Origin: Stenotrophomonas rhizophila
Lineage (GTDB): Bacteria > Pseudomonadota > Gammaproteobacteria > Xanthomonadales > Xanthomonadaceae
NCBI RefSeq assembly: GCF_007667275.1
Contig: NZ_VDQT01000002.1
Location: 558,001 to 622,000, forward strand
Length of the DNA: 64,000 nucleotides
Reading direction: 5' to 3'
How positions within the stretch are numbered: position 1 is the stretch's first letter; each line of letters starts with the position of its first letter. This document shows positions 1 through 10,805 of the stretch, one piece after another. The position numbers and the translations under genes were made by a program. A model generated the notes under the pieces. It did not search any database. It was not told the origin of the DNA and saw nothing but the letters and a program-made list of their open reading frames with translations.

Positions 1-86
1 CCCGCAACGCGCCGGAAGGCAAGTTGACGCTGGCACGCGTGCGCCAGGAAACCATTGATGGCTGGCACCGACCGGTGAAGAAGTAA
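1..86 (+). CDS. C-terminal end of an unidentified protein (cut by window edge)
   Basis: One frame is open from base 3 to a TAA at 84-86, giving 27 residues that end in HRPVKK. No promoter or start can lie inside the window, so this is most likely the tail of a plus-strand gene that begins upstream. The fragment is basic and has no motif I recognise. It faces the histidine kinase gene tail to tail, with an inverted pair of SMAG repeats between the two stops. Confidence 0.5.
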   Translation, partial: RNAPEGKLTLARVRQETIDGWHRPVKK

Positions 87-100
87 CCGGGCAGCGCGTT

Positions 101-206
101 GGCCGGCCAACGGCCGGCGCTACCGCGGCGTATCCGACGCCCATGGTTGATTGACCCATATCCCGATGGGCACGCAAAAATTCGTAGCGCCGGCCGTTGG
201 CCGGCC
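101..206. repeat. Inverted pair of SMAG (GTAG) elements
   Basis: A 23-nt element at 101-123 reads GTAGCGCCGGCCGTTGGCCG... on the minus strand, and the same 23 nt occurs on the plus strand at 184-206. Together they form a perfect inverted repeat around about 60 nt. Each copy is itself a hairpin (GGCC..GGCC core). They lie between two convergent gene ends, where such hairpins often stabilise or end transcripts. Confidence 0.85.
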
Positions 207-218
207 CAGGCAAACCCA

Positions 219-1570
219 TCACCCCGGCAGAAATATCGCCACGCACAACCCGCCTTCGCGGCGGTTCTGCAGCGACACGCGGCCGCCATGCGCTTCGACG
301 ATCTCGCGGGTCAGCGCCAGGCCCAGTCCGGTGCCATTGCGCTTGGTCGAATAGAACGGCATCAGCGCGTTCTGCAGCACCGCCTCGTTCATGCCCTTGC
401 CGCGGTCCAGCACTTCGATCCTCAGCCACTGCGGCAGCCGGGTCAGGCGCAGTTCGACATCGTCGTTCGGCGGTTCGGCTTCGCTGCACGCCTCATGCGC
501 GTTCTTGAGCAGGTTCAGCAGCGCCTGGCCGAGCTGCGCGATGTCGACGCGGCCCTGCAGGTCGTCGGGAATCTCTGCCATGCGGAATGGAATCTGCATC
601 TGCAGCCCGCCCAGGAACTGCTTCCACTGCACGTTCTGCAACTGCGGCTGCGGCAGCTTGGCAAAGCGCGCATACCCCCGGATGAAACCCTCCAGGTGTC
701 GTGAGCGCTCTTCGATGGTGGAAAACACTTCCTCCAGCCGCTCGGTCCTCCCGCGTCGCACCAGCTCGCCACCGGAGTGCGCCAGCGAGGCAATCGGCGC
801 CAGGGAGTTGTTGAGCTCGTGGCTGATCACCCGGATCACCTTCTTCCAGGTCTGCACTTCCTGGCGGCGAAGTTCGGCGGTCAGCAGGCGGATCAGCAGC
901 AGGTCGTGGGGGCGCCCGTTGAGGTGGAAATTGCGCCGCGACAGGTGGTAGACCTGCTCGTCGTCTTCATCGCCATCTTCGGCTTCATCACCGGGGCCAC
1001 GCACCGCGAACAGGCTGTCGCCGCCGCGCTCGATCGCGTCGCGCAGTTCCACCGGCATGGTCTGCAACACCTGCTGCACGGCCTGGCCTTCCAGCTTCCA
1101 GCCGTTGTGCAGCAGCTTGCGCGCGGCCAGGTTGGAAAACACCACGCGCTGTACGCCGTCGCCGCCATTGGCCAGCAGCAGCATCGACACCGGCGTGTTC
1201 TGCACCATGGTGTCCAGCAGCAGCTCGCGCTGCACCAGGCCCTGGCGCTGCTCCCGCAGCACGTCGCCCAGTTCACGATGGGCCTGCACCAGATCGCCCA
1301 GCTCGTCGTTGCCGGGCCAGTACACGCTGAAATTGTATTCGCCGTCGCGGTAGGAGCTGGTGGTGCCGGCCAGTGCCCGCAGCAGCGAGCGCACCGGGGC
1401 GGTGGCGCGGCGCAGGGTCCACCACATCAGGGCCAGCAGCAGCACGCTGGATACCAGCGTCACCAGCCAGCCCTGGTCCATCCAGTAAGCCAGCAGCCAC
1501 GGCCCTGCCGCAGCCAATGCCAGCACTGGCAGCAGGCGCAGGAACAGGCGGAAGGTAAACGAGGTGCGCT

Positions 1571-1574
<4 letters not shown>
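219..1574 (-). CDS. Membrane sensor histidine kinase, NtrB/NtrY-like
   Basis: A 451-residue sensor kinase, probably the partner of the NtrC-type regulator encoded just upstream. Two membrane helices lie at about residues 9-30 and 36-54 with almost no periplasmic part, then a PAS-like region (about 110-235). The H-box is SHELNNSLAPI with the phospho-acceptor His at about 252; the ATPase domain follows with NLLKNAHEA (N box), DRGKGM (G1) and GTGLGLAL (G2). The start is the ATG at 1574, which overlaps the regulator's TGA by four bases (ATGA), implying translational coupling; the frame stays open further upstream but would run inside the regulator gene. An acidic stretch (GDEAEDGDEDDE) sits before the kinase core. 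The signal sensed is unknown; the missing periplasmic domain suggests it is read in the membrane or cytoplasm, possibly from the exporter encoded in the same block. Confidence 0.88.
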
Positions 1575-2914
<1,340 letters not shown>

Positions 2915-2956
2915 GCGGCAGCGAAAGACCGGGGAGTAGGCAGAGAGTACCCGAGC

Positions 2957-2985
2957 GCCGGGCCCACCGGCAGGGTGGGCCCGGC
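2957..2985 (-). other. Strong hairpin between exporter genes and regulator genes
   Basis: A perfect 12-bp stem (GCCGGGCCCACC with its complement) around a 5-nt loop lies eight bases after the PDZ gene stop and before the regulator start. No T-run follows on the minus strand, so it is not a standard intrinsic terminator. It more likely protects the 3' end of the exporter message or lowers expression of the regulator pair relative to the exporter. Confidence 0.7.
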
Positions 2986-2992
2986 ACGCGGC

Positions 2993-3403
2993 TTACGGGC
3001 GTTCCGGCGGTGACGGCGGCGCCGGCGGGCGCGGCGGGGGCGGCGGTTGCACCGCGCGCCATGCTGCGGTCGGTACGCTGACCACCTGGTCACGACCGCC
3101 GCGGCGCACCGTGACCGGCACGCTGGCGTTGTCGCTGGCCGATAGTGCGTCGGTCAGCTCGCCCACCTTGCGCACCGGCACGCCGTCCACGCGCAGGACC
3201 TGGTCGCCGGCCTGCACGCCGAAGCGGGTGGCCGGCGACGCGGCGGTAACGCTCACCACGCCTTGCCCGGACTCCAGGGTCAGGCGCGCGCCATCCTGGC
3301 GCCAGTCCATGCGCGATGACTCGGTCTGGGTGCTTTCGGCGCAGGCGGTGGTGCTGATCAGCAGCAGGGCAGCCAGCGTGATGCGGATGGGCGAAACGGT
3401 CAT
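2993..3403 (-). CDS. Small PDZ-domain lipoprotein
   Basis: A 136-residue protein starting MTVSPIRITL. A signal peptide ends in the lipobox ISTTAC, predicting acylation at about Cys19. A single PDZ fold follows (about 45-110), visible as SPATRFGVQAGDQVLRVDGV and then SDNASVPVTVRRGG. The tail is proline-rich (about 120-136). The start is the ATG at 3403, one base after the permease stop; a longer reading upstream runs inside the permease gene. No protease domain is attached, so the PDZ probably binds a partner's C-terminus in the periplasm. Its place directly after the two permeases suggests it works with the exporter. Function is inferred from context only. Confidence 0.8.
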   Translation of the reverse strand: MTVSPIRITLAALLLISTTACAESTQTESSRMDWRQDGARLTLESGQGVVSVTAASPATRFGVQAGDQVLRVDGVPVRKVGELTDALSASDNASVPVTVRRGGRDQVVSVPTAAWRAVQPPPPPRPPAPPSPPERP

Positions 3404-3404
3404 G

Positions 3405-4625
3405 TCAGGCGCTCCGGGTGGCGACGGCCGGCGGTACCGCGGCGGCGCGGTGGGCCGGCCCGAACACGGCGATCTGGCCCAGCAGCCACAGTAGCACTGC
3501 ACCAATGGGCAGGTAGGTGATCGGCATGCGCGGCAGCTCGTACGCCCCCATCAGCCACAGGTTGATCGAGTACGCCAGCAGCATGCCCAGTACGATGCCG
3601 ACCGTGGCAAGCAGGAAATTCTCGGTCTGGAAGTAGCGCAGGATCTGGCCACGCGTGGCGCCCAGCGCACGGCGGATGCCGATCTGCTTGGTGCGCTGCT
3701 GTACCCAGAAGCTGGCCAGGCCGACGATGCCCAGTGCGGTCACCACCAGCAGCGCGACGCACACCGTGATCAGCAGCCCCACCATCGCCCGGTCGTTCTG
3801 GAAGTACTTCTCACGCTGTTCCTGGTAGGTGAGCTTGCCGCGCACCATGCGATTGGTGTCCACCTTCTCCAGCGCGGCCACGGCGGCGTTGAGCACTTCC
3901 TGGCGACGCGTGGGGTCGGTGACCCGGATCAGGTACAGGCCCATGTCGTAGTTGATCCGCACCGGCAGCATCATCGAATAGCCGGTATCGGCCTCCACCG
4001 TCACCGGCCGCGCCAGTTCCTTCACCACGCCCACGATGCGCAGCGGCATGCGGCCGGTATAGATGGTCTTGCCCACGGCCTGGCCATCCGGGAACAGGTT
4101 GTTGGCAGCCTTGCTGGTGAGGATCACGGCCGAGCCGCGCTGCTCAACCGTGGCGTCCTTCTCCACGTCTTCCAGGTTGGCGTACTCGTCGCCCTGGAAG
4201 TCGCGGCCGGCCACCAGCTGCAGGCCCATGGTGTCCAGCGTGCCTTCACTGGCGAAGTACTGCGCGGCGTTGAAGTTCGGCCGTTCCTGGTCGGGAACCA
4301 GCGACAGGCTGGTGTTCCACGAATTGCGCCGGAACGGCAGCTGGTTGATCGCCACCGCGTTCTTGACCCCGGGAAGGGCACGCAGCGCAGCCAGGTCTTC
4401 GCGGGTGCGTGCAGTGGCGTTGACCTGGGCGCCGATGCCGCCCAGGCGGACTTCCAGCAACTCCTGCTCGGCGATGCCGCTGGGCTGGTTGATCTTCTCC
4501 AGGCGCTGGCCGATCAGGAACAGCGCGTTGCAGACAATCGCGCAGGTGAGCGCGATTTCCAGCACGATGAGGGCGGCGGCGGTCTTGTGCCGGCGCAGCG
4601 TGGTCAGGATGGGACGGATATCCAT
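3405..4625 (-). CDS. ABC transporter permease, FtsX/MacB type (second subunit)
   Basis: A 406-residue permease with the MacB layout: one membrane helix near the N-terminus (about 18-40), a large periplasmic domain (about 45-280), then three helices (about 285-400). The FtsX-domain signature WVQQRTKQIGIRRALGATR lies between helices 2 and 3. It starts 16 bases after the other permease ends, and the two probably form a heterodimer driven by the ATPase of the same operon. MacB-type transporters do not carry substrate through the membrane as classic importers do; they use ATP to drive periplasmic events, often export of peptides, lipoproteins or toxic compounds through an outer-membrane partner. 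No such partner is encoded here. Confidence 0.9.
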   Translation of the reverse strand: MDIRPILTTLRRHKTAAALIVLEIALTCAIVCNALFLIGQRLEKINQPSGIAEQELLEVRLGGIGAQVNATARTREDLAALRALPGVKNAVAINQLPFRRNSWNTSLSLVPDQERPNFNAAQYFASEGTLDTMGLQLVAGRDFQGDEYANLEDVEKDATVEQRGSAVILTSKAANNLFPDGQAVGKTIYTGRMPLRIVGVVKELARPVTVEADTGYSMMLPVRINYDMGLYLIRVTDPTRRQEVLNAAVAALEKVDTNRMVRGKLTYQEQREKYFQNDRAMVGLLITVCVALLVVTALGIVGLASFWVQQRTKQIGIRRALGATRGQILRYFQTENFLLATVGIVLGMLLAYSINLWLMGAYELPRMPITYLPIGAVLLWLLGQIAVFGPAHRAAAVPPAVATRSA

Positions 4626-4641
4626 GATGTGCTCCGGATCC

Positions 4642-5943
4642 TTACTGCGATTTGAGTTGGATGGCGGGCGTGACCTGCATGGCGCGCAGCGCCGGCAGGA
4701 AACCGGCCAGCAGGCTGGCGGCCAGGGTCAGGCCGAAGGTGAGCAGCAGCATCTTGCCGTCGAGCACGGCCAGCTTGGCGTAGTCCACCGGCTGCTGGCG
4801 CACGGCATACAGGCCGAGCAGGGCAAGCCCCAAGCCCAGCAAGCCGCCGGCCAGGCCCACGGTGCCCGCTTCCACCAGCGACTGAAGGAAGATCTGCCCG
4901 CGGCTGGCGCCCAGGGCGCGGCGCACGCCGATCTCGCCGCTGCGGCGCAGGAACTTAGCCAGCAGCAGCCCCACGGTGTTGATCAGGCACACCGCCAGGA
5001 AGCCCAGTGCCAGCCACAGCTGCAGGCGCACGTCGCTGGGAACCACCTGCTTGAAGTCCAGCCACTCCATCACGTTGCGCAGGCGCACGTTCGACGGGCG
5101 CTGGAAGCGGCCGGCCGCTTTCTGCTGGGCCGAGTAGTTTTCCAGGTAGGCGCGGTAGTCGGCGGCGTCGGCCGGCGAGGCCAGCTCCACCCAGTACTGC
5201 ATCCACACGCACGGTGCATTGAGCGCGGTCTCCTCGCCGTTGGAGTTGTCCCAGCAGTTCATGTTGCCGTTGCGGCCGAAGTTCAGCTCCAGCGCAGTGG
5301 ACACCGGCACGTAGATGTCTTCGCTGTCGCCGTAGCGGCCGGTTTCCAGGTCGTAGAAGTGCGGGTTCGGGTTCCACTGGTCGAGCACGCCGACGATGTT
5401 GAAGGTATGCCCGTCCATGCGCAGCGGGCGGCCGACGCTGTTCTGGCCGCTGAACAGCTTGTCGTTCAGCGCCTTGGAGATCACCGCGACGCGGCCACGT
5501 CCGTCATCCTGCTCACCCTTCCAGCCCTGGCCGTACAGGAACGGCGTATCGAACATGGCGAAGAAGTCGGTGGAGGTGTAACGCGCGTCGGTGGTGAACG
5601 GGCGCAGCGTGCTGCCGTCCGGTTCGACGGTGACGCCACCGCCGGTCATCAGCACCTGGCGCTTGGCCTTCTTTTCGCGCAACAGGGTTTCACCGTCGTA
5701 GCGGGTGACCTGCTCCTCCGGTTCCTCGCTCGGCTGGTAGCCGATCATCGGTCGCGGGTCGACCTGGACGTTGAACAGGCGGTCGCTCTTCTGCGGGATC
5801 GGGTCGCCGGAAAGCACGTGGAACACGGTGAGCGTGGTCATCGAGGCGCCGATGCCCAGCGCGATGGCGATCACCATCAGTGCGGTCAGCACCCGGTTGC
5901 GCCGGAAGCTGCGCAGCGCCAATCGGAAGTAGTAGGCGAACAT
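4642..5943 (-). CDS. ABC transporter permease, FtsX/MacB type (first subunit)
   Basis: A 433-residue permease with the same layout as its neighbour: first helix at about 17-40 (VLTALMVIAIALGIGASM), a long periplasmic domain, then three C-terminal helices with LRRSGEIGVRRALGASRGQI. The start at the ATG 5943 (MFAYYFRLALRSFRRN) is typical of this family; the frame is open further upstream but only inside the ATPase gene. The periplasmic part contains a Cys pair region (CWDNSNGEETALNAPC) that could form a disulphide. It follows the ATPase gene by 10 bases. Confidence 0.9.
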   Translation of the reverse strand: MFAYYFRLALRSFRRNRVLTALMVIAIALGIGASMTTLTVFHVLSGDPIPQKSDRLFNVQVDPRPMIGYQPSEEPEEQVTRYDGETLLREKKAKRQVLMTGGGVTVEPDGSTLRPFTTDARYTSTDFFAMFDTPFLYGQGWKGEQDDGRGRVAVISKALNDKLFSGQNSVGRPLRMDGHTFNIVGVLDQWNPNPHFYDLETGRYGDSEDIYVPVSTALELNFGRNGNMNCWDNSNGEETALNAPCVWMQYWVELASPADAADYRAYLENYSAQQKAAGRFQRPSNVRLRNVMEWLDFKQVVPSDVRLQLWLALGFLAVCLINTVGLLLAKFLRRSGEIGVRRALGASRGQIFLQSLVEAGTVGLAGGLLGLGLALLGLYAVRQQPVDYAKLAVLDGKMLLLTFGLTLAASLLAGFLPALRAMQVTPAIQLKSQ

Positions 5944-5953
5944 GGGCAGGGCC

Positions 5954-6673
<720 letters not shown>

Positions 6674-6701
6674 GGCTGTATTCCTTGTATGGGTAGGGGG
6701 T

Positions 6702-7970
6702 TCAGTTGACGGACACGCGCTCGGCATCGCCGAACAGATCGCTGCCGGACACCACGACGCGATCGCCGGGCTGAAGGCCGGAAAGGATTTCCACTTCGCC
6801 CAGGCTGCTGACGCCCAGCCGGACCGGACGCCGCACCGCGGTGCTGCCATCCATGACGTAGGCCTGGCCGTTGCCCTGTTCCACGAACGGGCCACGCTCG
6901 ACCTTGATCACGTTGCGGCGGGTATCGAGCACCACGCGGGCCTGCATGCGCTGGCTCTGGCGCAGGCCCTGCGGCTGCTTGTCGGTGAAGCGGATGCGGG
7001 CGTTGACTTCGCCGGCCACCACTTCCGGGGACACCGCACTGATCTCGCCCGGGAACGGCTGGCCGCTGCCGCTGGTGAGCTGGGCCGGGATGCCGATCGA
7101 CAGGTCGCGGGCGAAGCTTTCCGGCACCTTGATCTCGATCTCGAAGCGCGACAGGTCGACCACGCCCAGGATCGGGGCATTGGCTGCCACCTGGGTGTGC
7201 TGGGTCGCCTGGACCTGGCCCACCTGGCCATCGAACGGCGCGCGCAGGGTCAGGGCATCCACCTGGCGCTGCACTTCCTCGACCACCGCGCGCTGGCGGT
7301 CTGCCAGCAGGCGCTTGTTGCGCGCGTCCAGGTCCGCGCCCTGGCCCTGCAGGCGGGCGTCGGTCTGGGCGTTGGCCAGTGAAATGTCGGCCTTCTTCAG
7401 GGTGTCGTTGGCCTTGGCCAGGTCGATCTGCGGCACCGCACCGCCATCAAAGCCGCGCTGGTAGCGCTGCAGGTCACGCTCGGCAGCCTGGCGTTCGATG
7501 TTGGCCTGGTCGGTTTCCTTGCTGGCCTTGGCCCGGGCCAGGGTGGCGTCCAGCAGCGAGCGGCTGGCTTCGGCTTCCAGGCCGGCCAGGGTTGTCCGCT
7601 CCTGGGCCAGCTTGCTGCGCAGTTCCGGGCTGTCGATGACCGCCAGTTCCTGGCCCTTCTTCACCACGTCACCGGCGACCACTTTGAGGTCCACGGTACC
7701 GGCGGAGATCGCGTACAGCACCGGGCTGTTGGCGGCGATCACCTTGCCGTCGGCGGCCAGGTCGCGGACCAGGTCGCCCTTCTTGACCTCGGCGATGCGG
7801 ACCCGCGCGCTGTCGAAGGAGCGGCTGGCGCCGAGCCAGGCGCGGGCGGCAAAGCCGATCGCCAGCAGCACCAGCAGCGCGGCGACGCCCGGCCACAGCC
7901 AGCGCTTCCACGGCGCCGCCGTGGCCGGAGAGGAGAAGGTCTGGTCCTGTGCGGAAGTGTCGCGGATCAT
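6702..7970 (-). CDS. Periplasmic adaptor (membrane-fusion protein) of the ABC exporter
   Basis: A 422-residue HlyD/MacA-type adaptor, first gene of the block. One membrane anchor lies at about 25-45 (WPGVAALLVLLAIGFAA). A lipoyl-like half-motif (GTVDLKVVAGDVVKKGQELAVID) precedes a long alpha-helical hairpin (about 110-245), the second lipoyl half (LRAPFDGQVGQV), beta-barrel and membrane-proximal domains. The ATG at 7970 is chosen because the sigma-54 promoter predicts transcription starting near 7993, leaving no room for the earlier in-frame starts. It should bridge the inner-membrane ABC complex to an outer-membrane channel encoded elsewhere. Confidence 0.9.
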   Translation of the reverse strand: MIRDTSAQDQTFSSPATAAPWKRWLWPGVAALLVLLAIGFAARAWLGASRSFDSARVRIAEVKKGDLVRDLAADGKVIAANSPVLYAISAGTVDLKVVAGDVVKKGQELAVIDSPELRSKLAQERTTLAGLEAEASRSLLDATLARAKASKETDQANIERQAAERDLQRYQRGFDGGAVPQIDLAKANDTLKKADISLANAQTDARLQGQGADLDARNKRLLADRQRAVVEEVQRQVDALTLRAPFDGQVGQVQATQHTQVAANAPILGVVDLSRFEIEIKVPESFARDLSIGIPAQLTSGSGQPFPGEISAVSPEVVAGEVNARIRFTDKQPQGLRQSQRMQARVVLDTRRNVIKVERGPFVEQGNGQAYVMDGSTAVRRPVRLGVSSLGEVEILSGLQPGDRVVVSGSDLFGDAERVSVN

Positions 7971-8000
7971 CGGGCTCGGTCGCGGTTGGGTTGCGATATA

Positions 8001-8020
8001 CCAAGCACGCCGCGTGCCAA
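8001..8020 (-). promoter_or_regulatory. Sigma-54 (-24/-12) promoter of the exporter block
   Basis: On the minus strand the sequence is TTGGCACGCGGCGTGCTTGG. It has the invariant GG (8018-8017) and GC (8006-8005) separated by exactly 10 bases and matches TGGCACG-N4-TTGCT except for one base. The predicted start of transcription is near 7993, 23 bases before the adaptor ATG. It fits the NtrC-type activator encoded at the far end of the block. Confidence 0.85.
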
Positions 8021-8062
8021 CTTTATGTCCTTTGAAAACAAAGGGTTGCAGATTCAGGTCAA

Positions 8063-8096
8063 GCGTCCGGGTGTCCGCGGACACTGCTGCGGACAC
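8063..8096. promoter_or_regulatory. Palindromic activator-site candidate upstream of the sigma-54 promoter
   Basis: GTGTCCGCGGACAC at 8071-8084 is a perfect 14-bp palindrome, flanked by GCGTCC (8063-8068) and another GCGGACAC (8089-8096), so the half-site occurs several times. Its centre lies about 85 bases upstream of the predicted sigma-54 transcription start, a usual distance for an NtrC-family enhancer site. It could alternatively act on glmS, about 95 bases away on the other side. Confidence 0.6.
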
Positions 8097-8173
8097 TTTT
8101 GTTAAGCGGACAGCGGCGGGACCGCAGCCCGGCCCACGTTAGAATGGAGCATCGACAGCAGGGATTCGAATCT

Positions 8174-10015
8174 ATGTGCGGCATTGTGGGCGCGATCGCA
8201 AATCGCGATGTGGTACCGGTACTTATCGAAGGATTGAAGCGGCTGGAATACCGGGGCTACGACTCCTCCGGCATTGCAGTGCTGGACCAGACCGAGGCAC
8301 AGCCCAATGTACGCCGCGTTCGCCGTACCGGCCGCGTTGCGGAAATGGAGAAGGCTGCGCTGAGCGAGGGTTTTGATGCGACCCTGGGCATCGGCCATAC
8401 CCGTTGGGCCACCCACGGCGGGGTGACGGAAGCCAATGCCCACCCGCACATCAGCCACGGCGTTGCGCTGGTGCACAACGGCATCATCGAGAACCACGAG
8501 GAACAGCGCGAGCGCCTGCGCGGGCTGGGCTACGTGTTCGAGTCGCAGACCGACACCGAGGTCATCGCGCACTTGATGCACCACAACCTCAAGAACGGCG
8601 ACAGCCTGCTGTCGGCGTTGCAGCGCACGGTCAAGGAACTGACCGGTGCCTACGCGCTGGCGGTGATGAGCCGCGCCGAGCCGGACCATTTCGTCTGCGC
8701 GCGCATGGGCTGCCCGCTGCTGGTGGGCCTGGGCGAGGGCGAGAACTTCGTCGCGTCGGACGTGTCGGCGGTGATTTCCTCGACCCGCAATGTCATCTTC
8801 CTTGAGGAAGGCGACACCGCGGATGTGCGTCGCGACGGCGTGCAGGTGTACGACGAACACAACCTGCCGGTGGACCGTGGCGTGCACCAGTCGGACGTGT
8901 CGCTGGCCTCGCTGGAGCTGGGCCCGTACCGCCACTTCATGCAGAAGGAAGTGCACGAACAGCCGCGTGCGCTGGGCGACACCATCGAAGCGGCGATCGA
9001 CGCCGGTGGCTTCCCCGCCGAGCTGTTCGGCAAGAATGCCGAAGCGGTGTTGTCGGGCATCGAAGGCGTGCAGATCCTGGCCTGCGGTACCAGCTACTAC
9101 GCCGGCCTGACCGCGCGTTACTGGATCGAGGCCATCGCCGGCCTGCCGTGCAGCGTGGAGATCGCCAGCGAGTACCGCTACCGCGCCGCGTATGCCAATC
9201 CCAAGCACCTGATCGTCACCATTTCCCAGTCCGGCGAAACGCTGGATACGATGGAAGCGCTGAAGTACGCCAAGTCGCTGGGGCACCTGCACACCCTGTC
9301 GATCTGCAACGTGCCGGAGAGCGCGATCCCGCGTGCCAGCGAACTGGTCTGCTACACCCGCGCCGGCGCCGAGATCGGCGTCGCCTCGACCAAGGCCTTC
9401 ACCACCCAGCTGGCGGCGTTGTTCCAGCTCACCGTGGTGCTGGGCAAACTGCACGGCCGCGTCGACGCCGCGCAGGAAGCGGACTACCTGGAACAGCTGC
9501 GCTTCCTGCCGGGCAGCGTGCAGCACGCGTTGAACATGGAGCCGCAGATCGCCATCTGGGCCGAACGTTTCGCGCGCAAGAACAGTGCGCTGTTCCTGGG
9601 CCGTGGCCTGCACTATCCGATCGCGCTGGAAGGCGCGCTCAAGCTCAAGGAAATCACCTACATCCACGCCGAAGCCTACCCGGCCGGCGAGCTCAAGCAC
9701 GGCCCGCTGGCGCTGGTCGACGAAGACATGCCGGTGGTGGTGATCGCGCCCAACGACAGCCTGCTGGAGAAGGTGAAGTCCAACATGCAGGAAGTGCGCG
9801 CGCGCGGCGGCGAGCTGTTCGTGTTCGCCGACCAGGACAGCAACTTCGTCGAATCCGAAGGCGTGCACGTCATCCGCACGCCGCGCCACGCCGGCGTGCT
9901 CAGCCCGGTGGTGCACACCATCCCGGTGCAGCTGCTGGCGTATCACACCGCGCTGGCGCGCGGCACCGACGTGGACAAGCCGCGCAACCTGGCCAAGAGC
10001 GTGACGGTGGAGTAG
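8174..10015 (+). CDS. glmS: Glutamine--fructose-6-phosphate aminotransferase (isomerising)
   Basis: A 613-residue enzyme making glucosamine-6-phosphate from fructose-6-phosphate and glutamine, the first step toward UDP-GlcNAc for wall and LPS. After Met removal the catalytic Cys2 is N-terminal ([14 protein letters not shown]). The class II glutaminase domain covers about 1-220 ([15 protein letters not shown]). Two SIS sugar-isomerase domains follow ([37 protein letters not shown]) and the protein ends [13 protein letters not shown] as is usual. The start is fixed by the catalytic Cys; longer in-frame readings would hide it. A -10-like TAGAAT lies at 8140-8145. The TAG stop is part of a GTAG tetramer heading a small hairpin. 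Confidence 0.97.
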   Translation: MCGIVGAIANRDVVPVLIEGLKRLEYRGYDSSGIAVLDQTEAQPNVRRVRRTGRVAEMEKAALSEGFDATLGIGHTRWATHGGVTEANAHPHISHGVALVHNGIIENHEEQRERLRGLGYVFESQTDTEVIAHLMHHNLKNGDSLLSALQRTVKELTGAYALAVMSRAEPDHFVCARMGCPLLVGLGEGENFVASDVSAVISSTRNVIFLEEGDTADVRRDGVQVYDEHNLPVDRGVHQSDVSLASLELGPYRHFMQKEVHEQPRALGDTIEAAIDAGGFPAELFGKNAEAVLSGIEGVQILACGTSYYAGLTARYWIEAIAGLPCSVEIASEYRYRAAYANPKHLIVTISQSGETLDTMEALKYAKSLGHLHTLSICNVPESAIPRASELVCYTRAGAEIGVASTKAFTTQLAALFQLTVVLGKLHGRVDAAQEADYLEQLRFLPGSVQHALNMEPQIAIWAERFARKNSALFLGRGLHYPIALEGALKLKEITYIHAEAYPAGELKHGPLALVDEDMPVVVIAPNDSLLEKVKSNMQEVRARGGELFVFADQDSNFVESEGVHVIRTPRHAGVLSPVVHTIPVQLLAYHTALARGTDVDKPRNLAKSVTVE

Positions 10016-10038
10016 CGCTCGACCCAGGTCGATCCACG

Positions 10039-10063
10039 GTAGGTGCCCACCGTTGGTGGGTAC
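10039..10063 (+). repeat. SMAG (GTAG) element after glmS
   Basis: GTAGGTGCCCACCGTTGGTG... is one of the common GTAG-headed hairpins (GTGCCCACC/GGTGGGTAC arms around GTT), sitting between glmS and the terminator-like hairpin. Confidence 0.8.
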
Positions 10064-10068
10064 GCTTC

Positions 10069-10102
10069 AAAAAAAAAGGGCGACCCGGCAGGGCCGCCCT
10101 TT
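10069..10102. terminator. Terminator-like hairpin after glmS
   Basis: A run of nine A (10069-10077) leads into an AAAGGGCG/CGCCCTTT stem (10075-10082 with 10095-10102) with an inner CCC/GGG pair. Read from the minus strand it ends in a T-run, the classical form; read from glmS only short T tracts follow. It is probably bidirectional and ends glmS transcription. Confidence 0.6.
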
Positions 10103-10261
10103 GCCGTTTCTGGCGTCGGGAAAACTTTAGTCGGGGGCACCGGCGACATTCAGCGTCGGTTCTAGTCGAAGTGCCATTCTCGGGGTGTCAGCCGTTGGCT
10201 GCGTCAATCGGTCCCACCACGCAAGGCGTGTGGCTTTAGTCAGTCTGCAACAGGAACAAGA

Positions 10262-10693
10262 ATGAACGTTCGCGAACTTCTGCAATCCAAGAAAGACGCT
10301 GTTGTCACCATCGACGTCGAAGACACCATCGGCGCCGCCGCCCACAAGATGAGCGCGCACAAGATCGCCGCGCTGGTGGTGATGAAGGACGGTGTGCCGG
10401 TCCGGATCATTTCCGAGAAGGACATCGTGCGCAGCCTGGCCGATGACGGCCCGCAGGCCGGGCGCCGGGTCATCTCCACGCTCCCGTCGGCGGGCCTGGA
10501 AGGCATTTCGCCCGATGCGACCCTGAAGCAAGCCATGGCGCTGATGACCTACTCGCGCCACCGCCACCTGATGGTGACCGAGGGCAGCACGCTGGTCGGC
10601 ATTCTGAGCCTGGGTGACATCGTCAAGAACCTGCTCAGCGAGCTGGAGCTGGAGAAGGCGGTGCTCCAGGACATCTACATGGCCGCGCATTAA
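10262..10693 (+). CDS. Two-CBS-domain protein
   Basis: A 143-residue cytoplasmic protein made of a tandem CBS pair (about 8-65 and 75-130), with typical blocks such as AAHKMSAHKIAALVVMKDG and YSRHRHLMVTEG. CBS pairs bind adenosine nucleotides or SAM and usually control a partner enzyme or channel; here there is no other domain. The start is the ATG at 10262; no strong ribosome-binding site is visible. It stands alone between glmS and a convergent operon, so the partner cannot be inferred. Tandem repeats begin at its stop codon. Confidence 0.85.
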   Translation: MNVRELLQSKKDAVVTIDVEDTIGAAAHKMSAHKIAALVVMKDGVPVRIISEKDIVRSLADDGPQAGRRVISTLPSAGLEGISPDATLKQAMALMTYSRHRHLMVTEGSTLVGILSLGDIVKNLLSELELEKAVLQDIYMAAH

Positions 10694-10754
10694 CAGAATG
10701 GCGTAGAGCGGGAACAGAATGGCGTAGAGCGGGAACAGAATGGCGTAGAGCGGG
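10692..10754. repeat. Three exact 21-bp tandem repeats
   Basis: The unit AACAGAATGGCGTAGAGCGGG is present three times in succession (10692, 10713, 10734). The first copy overlaps the CBS gene's TAA, and the third runs into a full SMAG element. The unit contains the GTAGAGCGGG head of that element, so the array looks like a duplication of a SMAG border. Confidence 0.9.
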
Positions 10755-10805
10755 GCTCTGCCCCGCTGAAGGAATCAAGAGCAGCGGGGCAGAGCCCCGC
10801 TCTAC
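10745..10805. repeat. Inverted pair of SMAG elements; supplies the udgX stop codon
   Basis: Copies GTAGAGCGGGGCTCTGCCCC... at 10745-10767 (plus) and 10783-10805 (minus) form a 23-bp inverted repeat around 15 bases. The TAG of the minus-strand GTAG is the stop codon of the UdgX gene. Confidence 0.9.

Noticed and set aside
2957-2985. Hairpin as an intrinsic terminator splitting the exporter block
   Set aside because: The stem is strong but no T-run follows on the minus strand, so full termination is not supported; it is listed as a hairpin of uncertain role.
8099-8173. Longer glmS reading or a glmS ribozyme upstream
   Set aside because: The catalytic Cys must be residue 2, which fixes the ATG at 8174; the short leader has no ribozyme-like structure, and the ribozyme is not found in this bacterial group.
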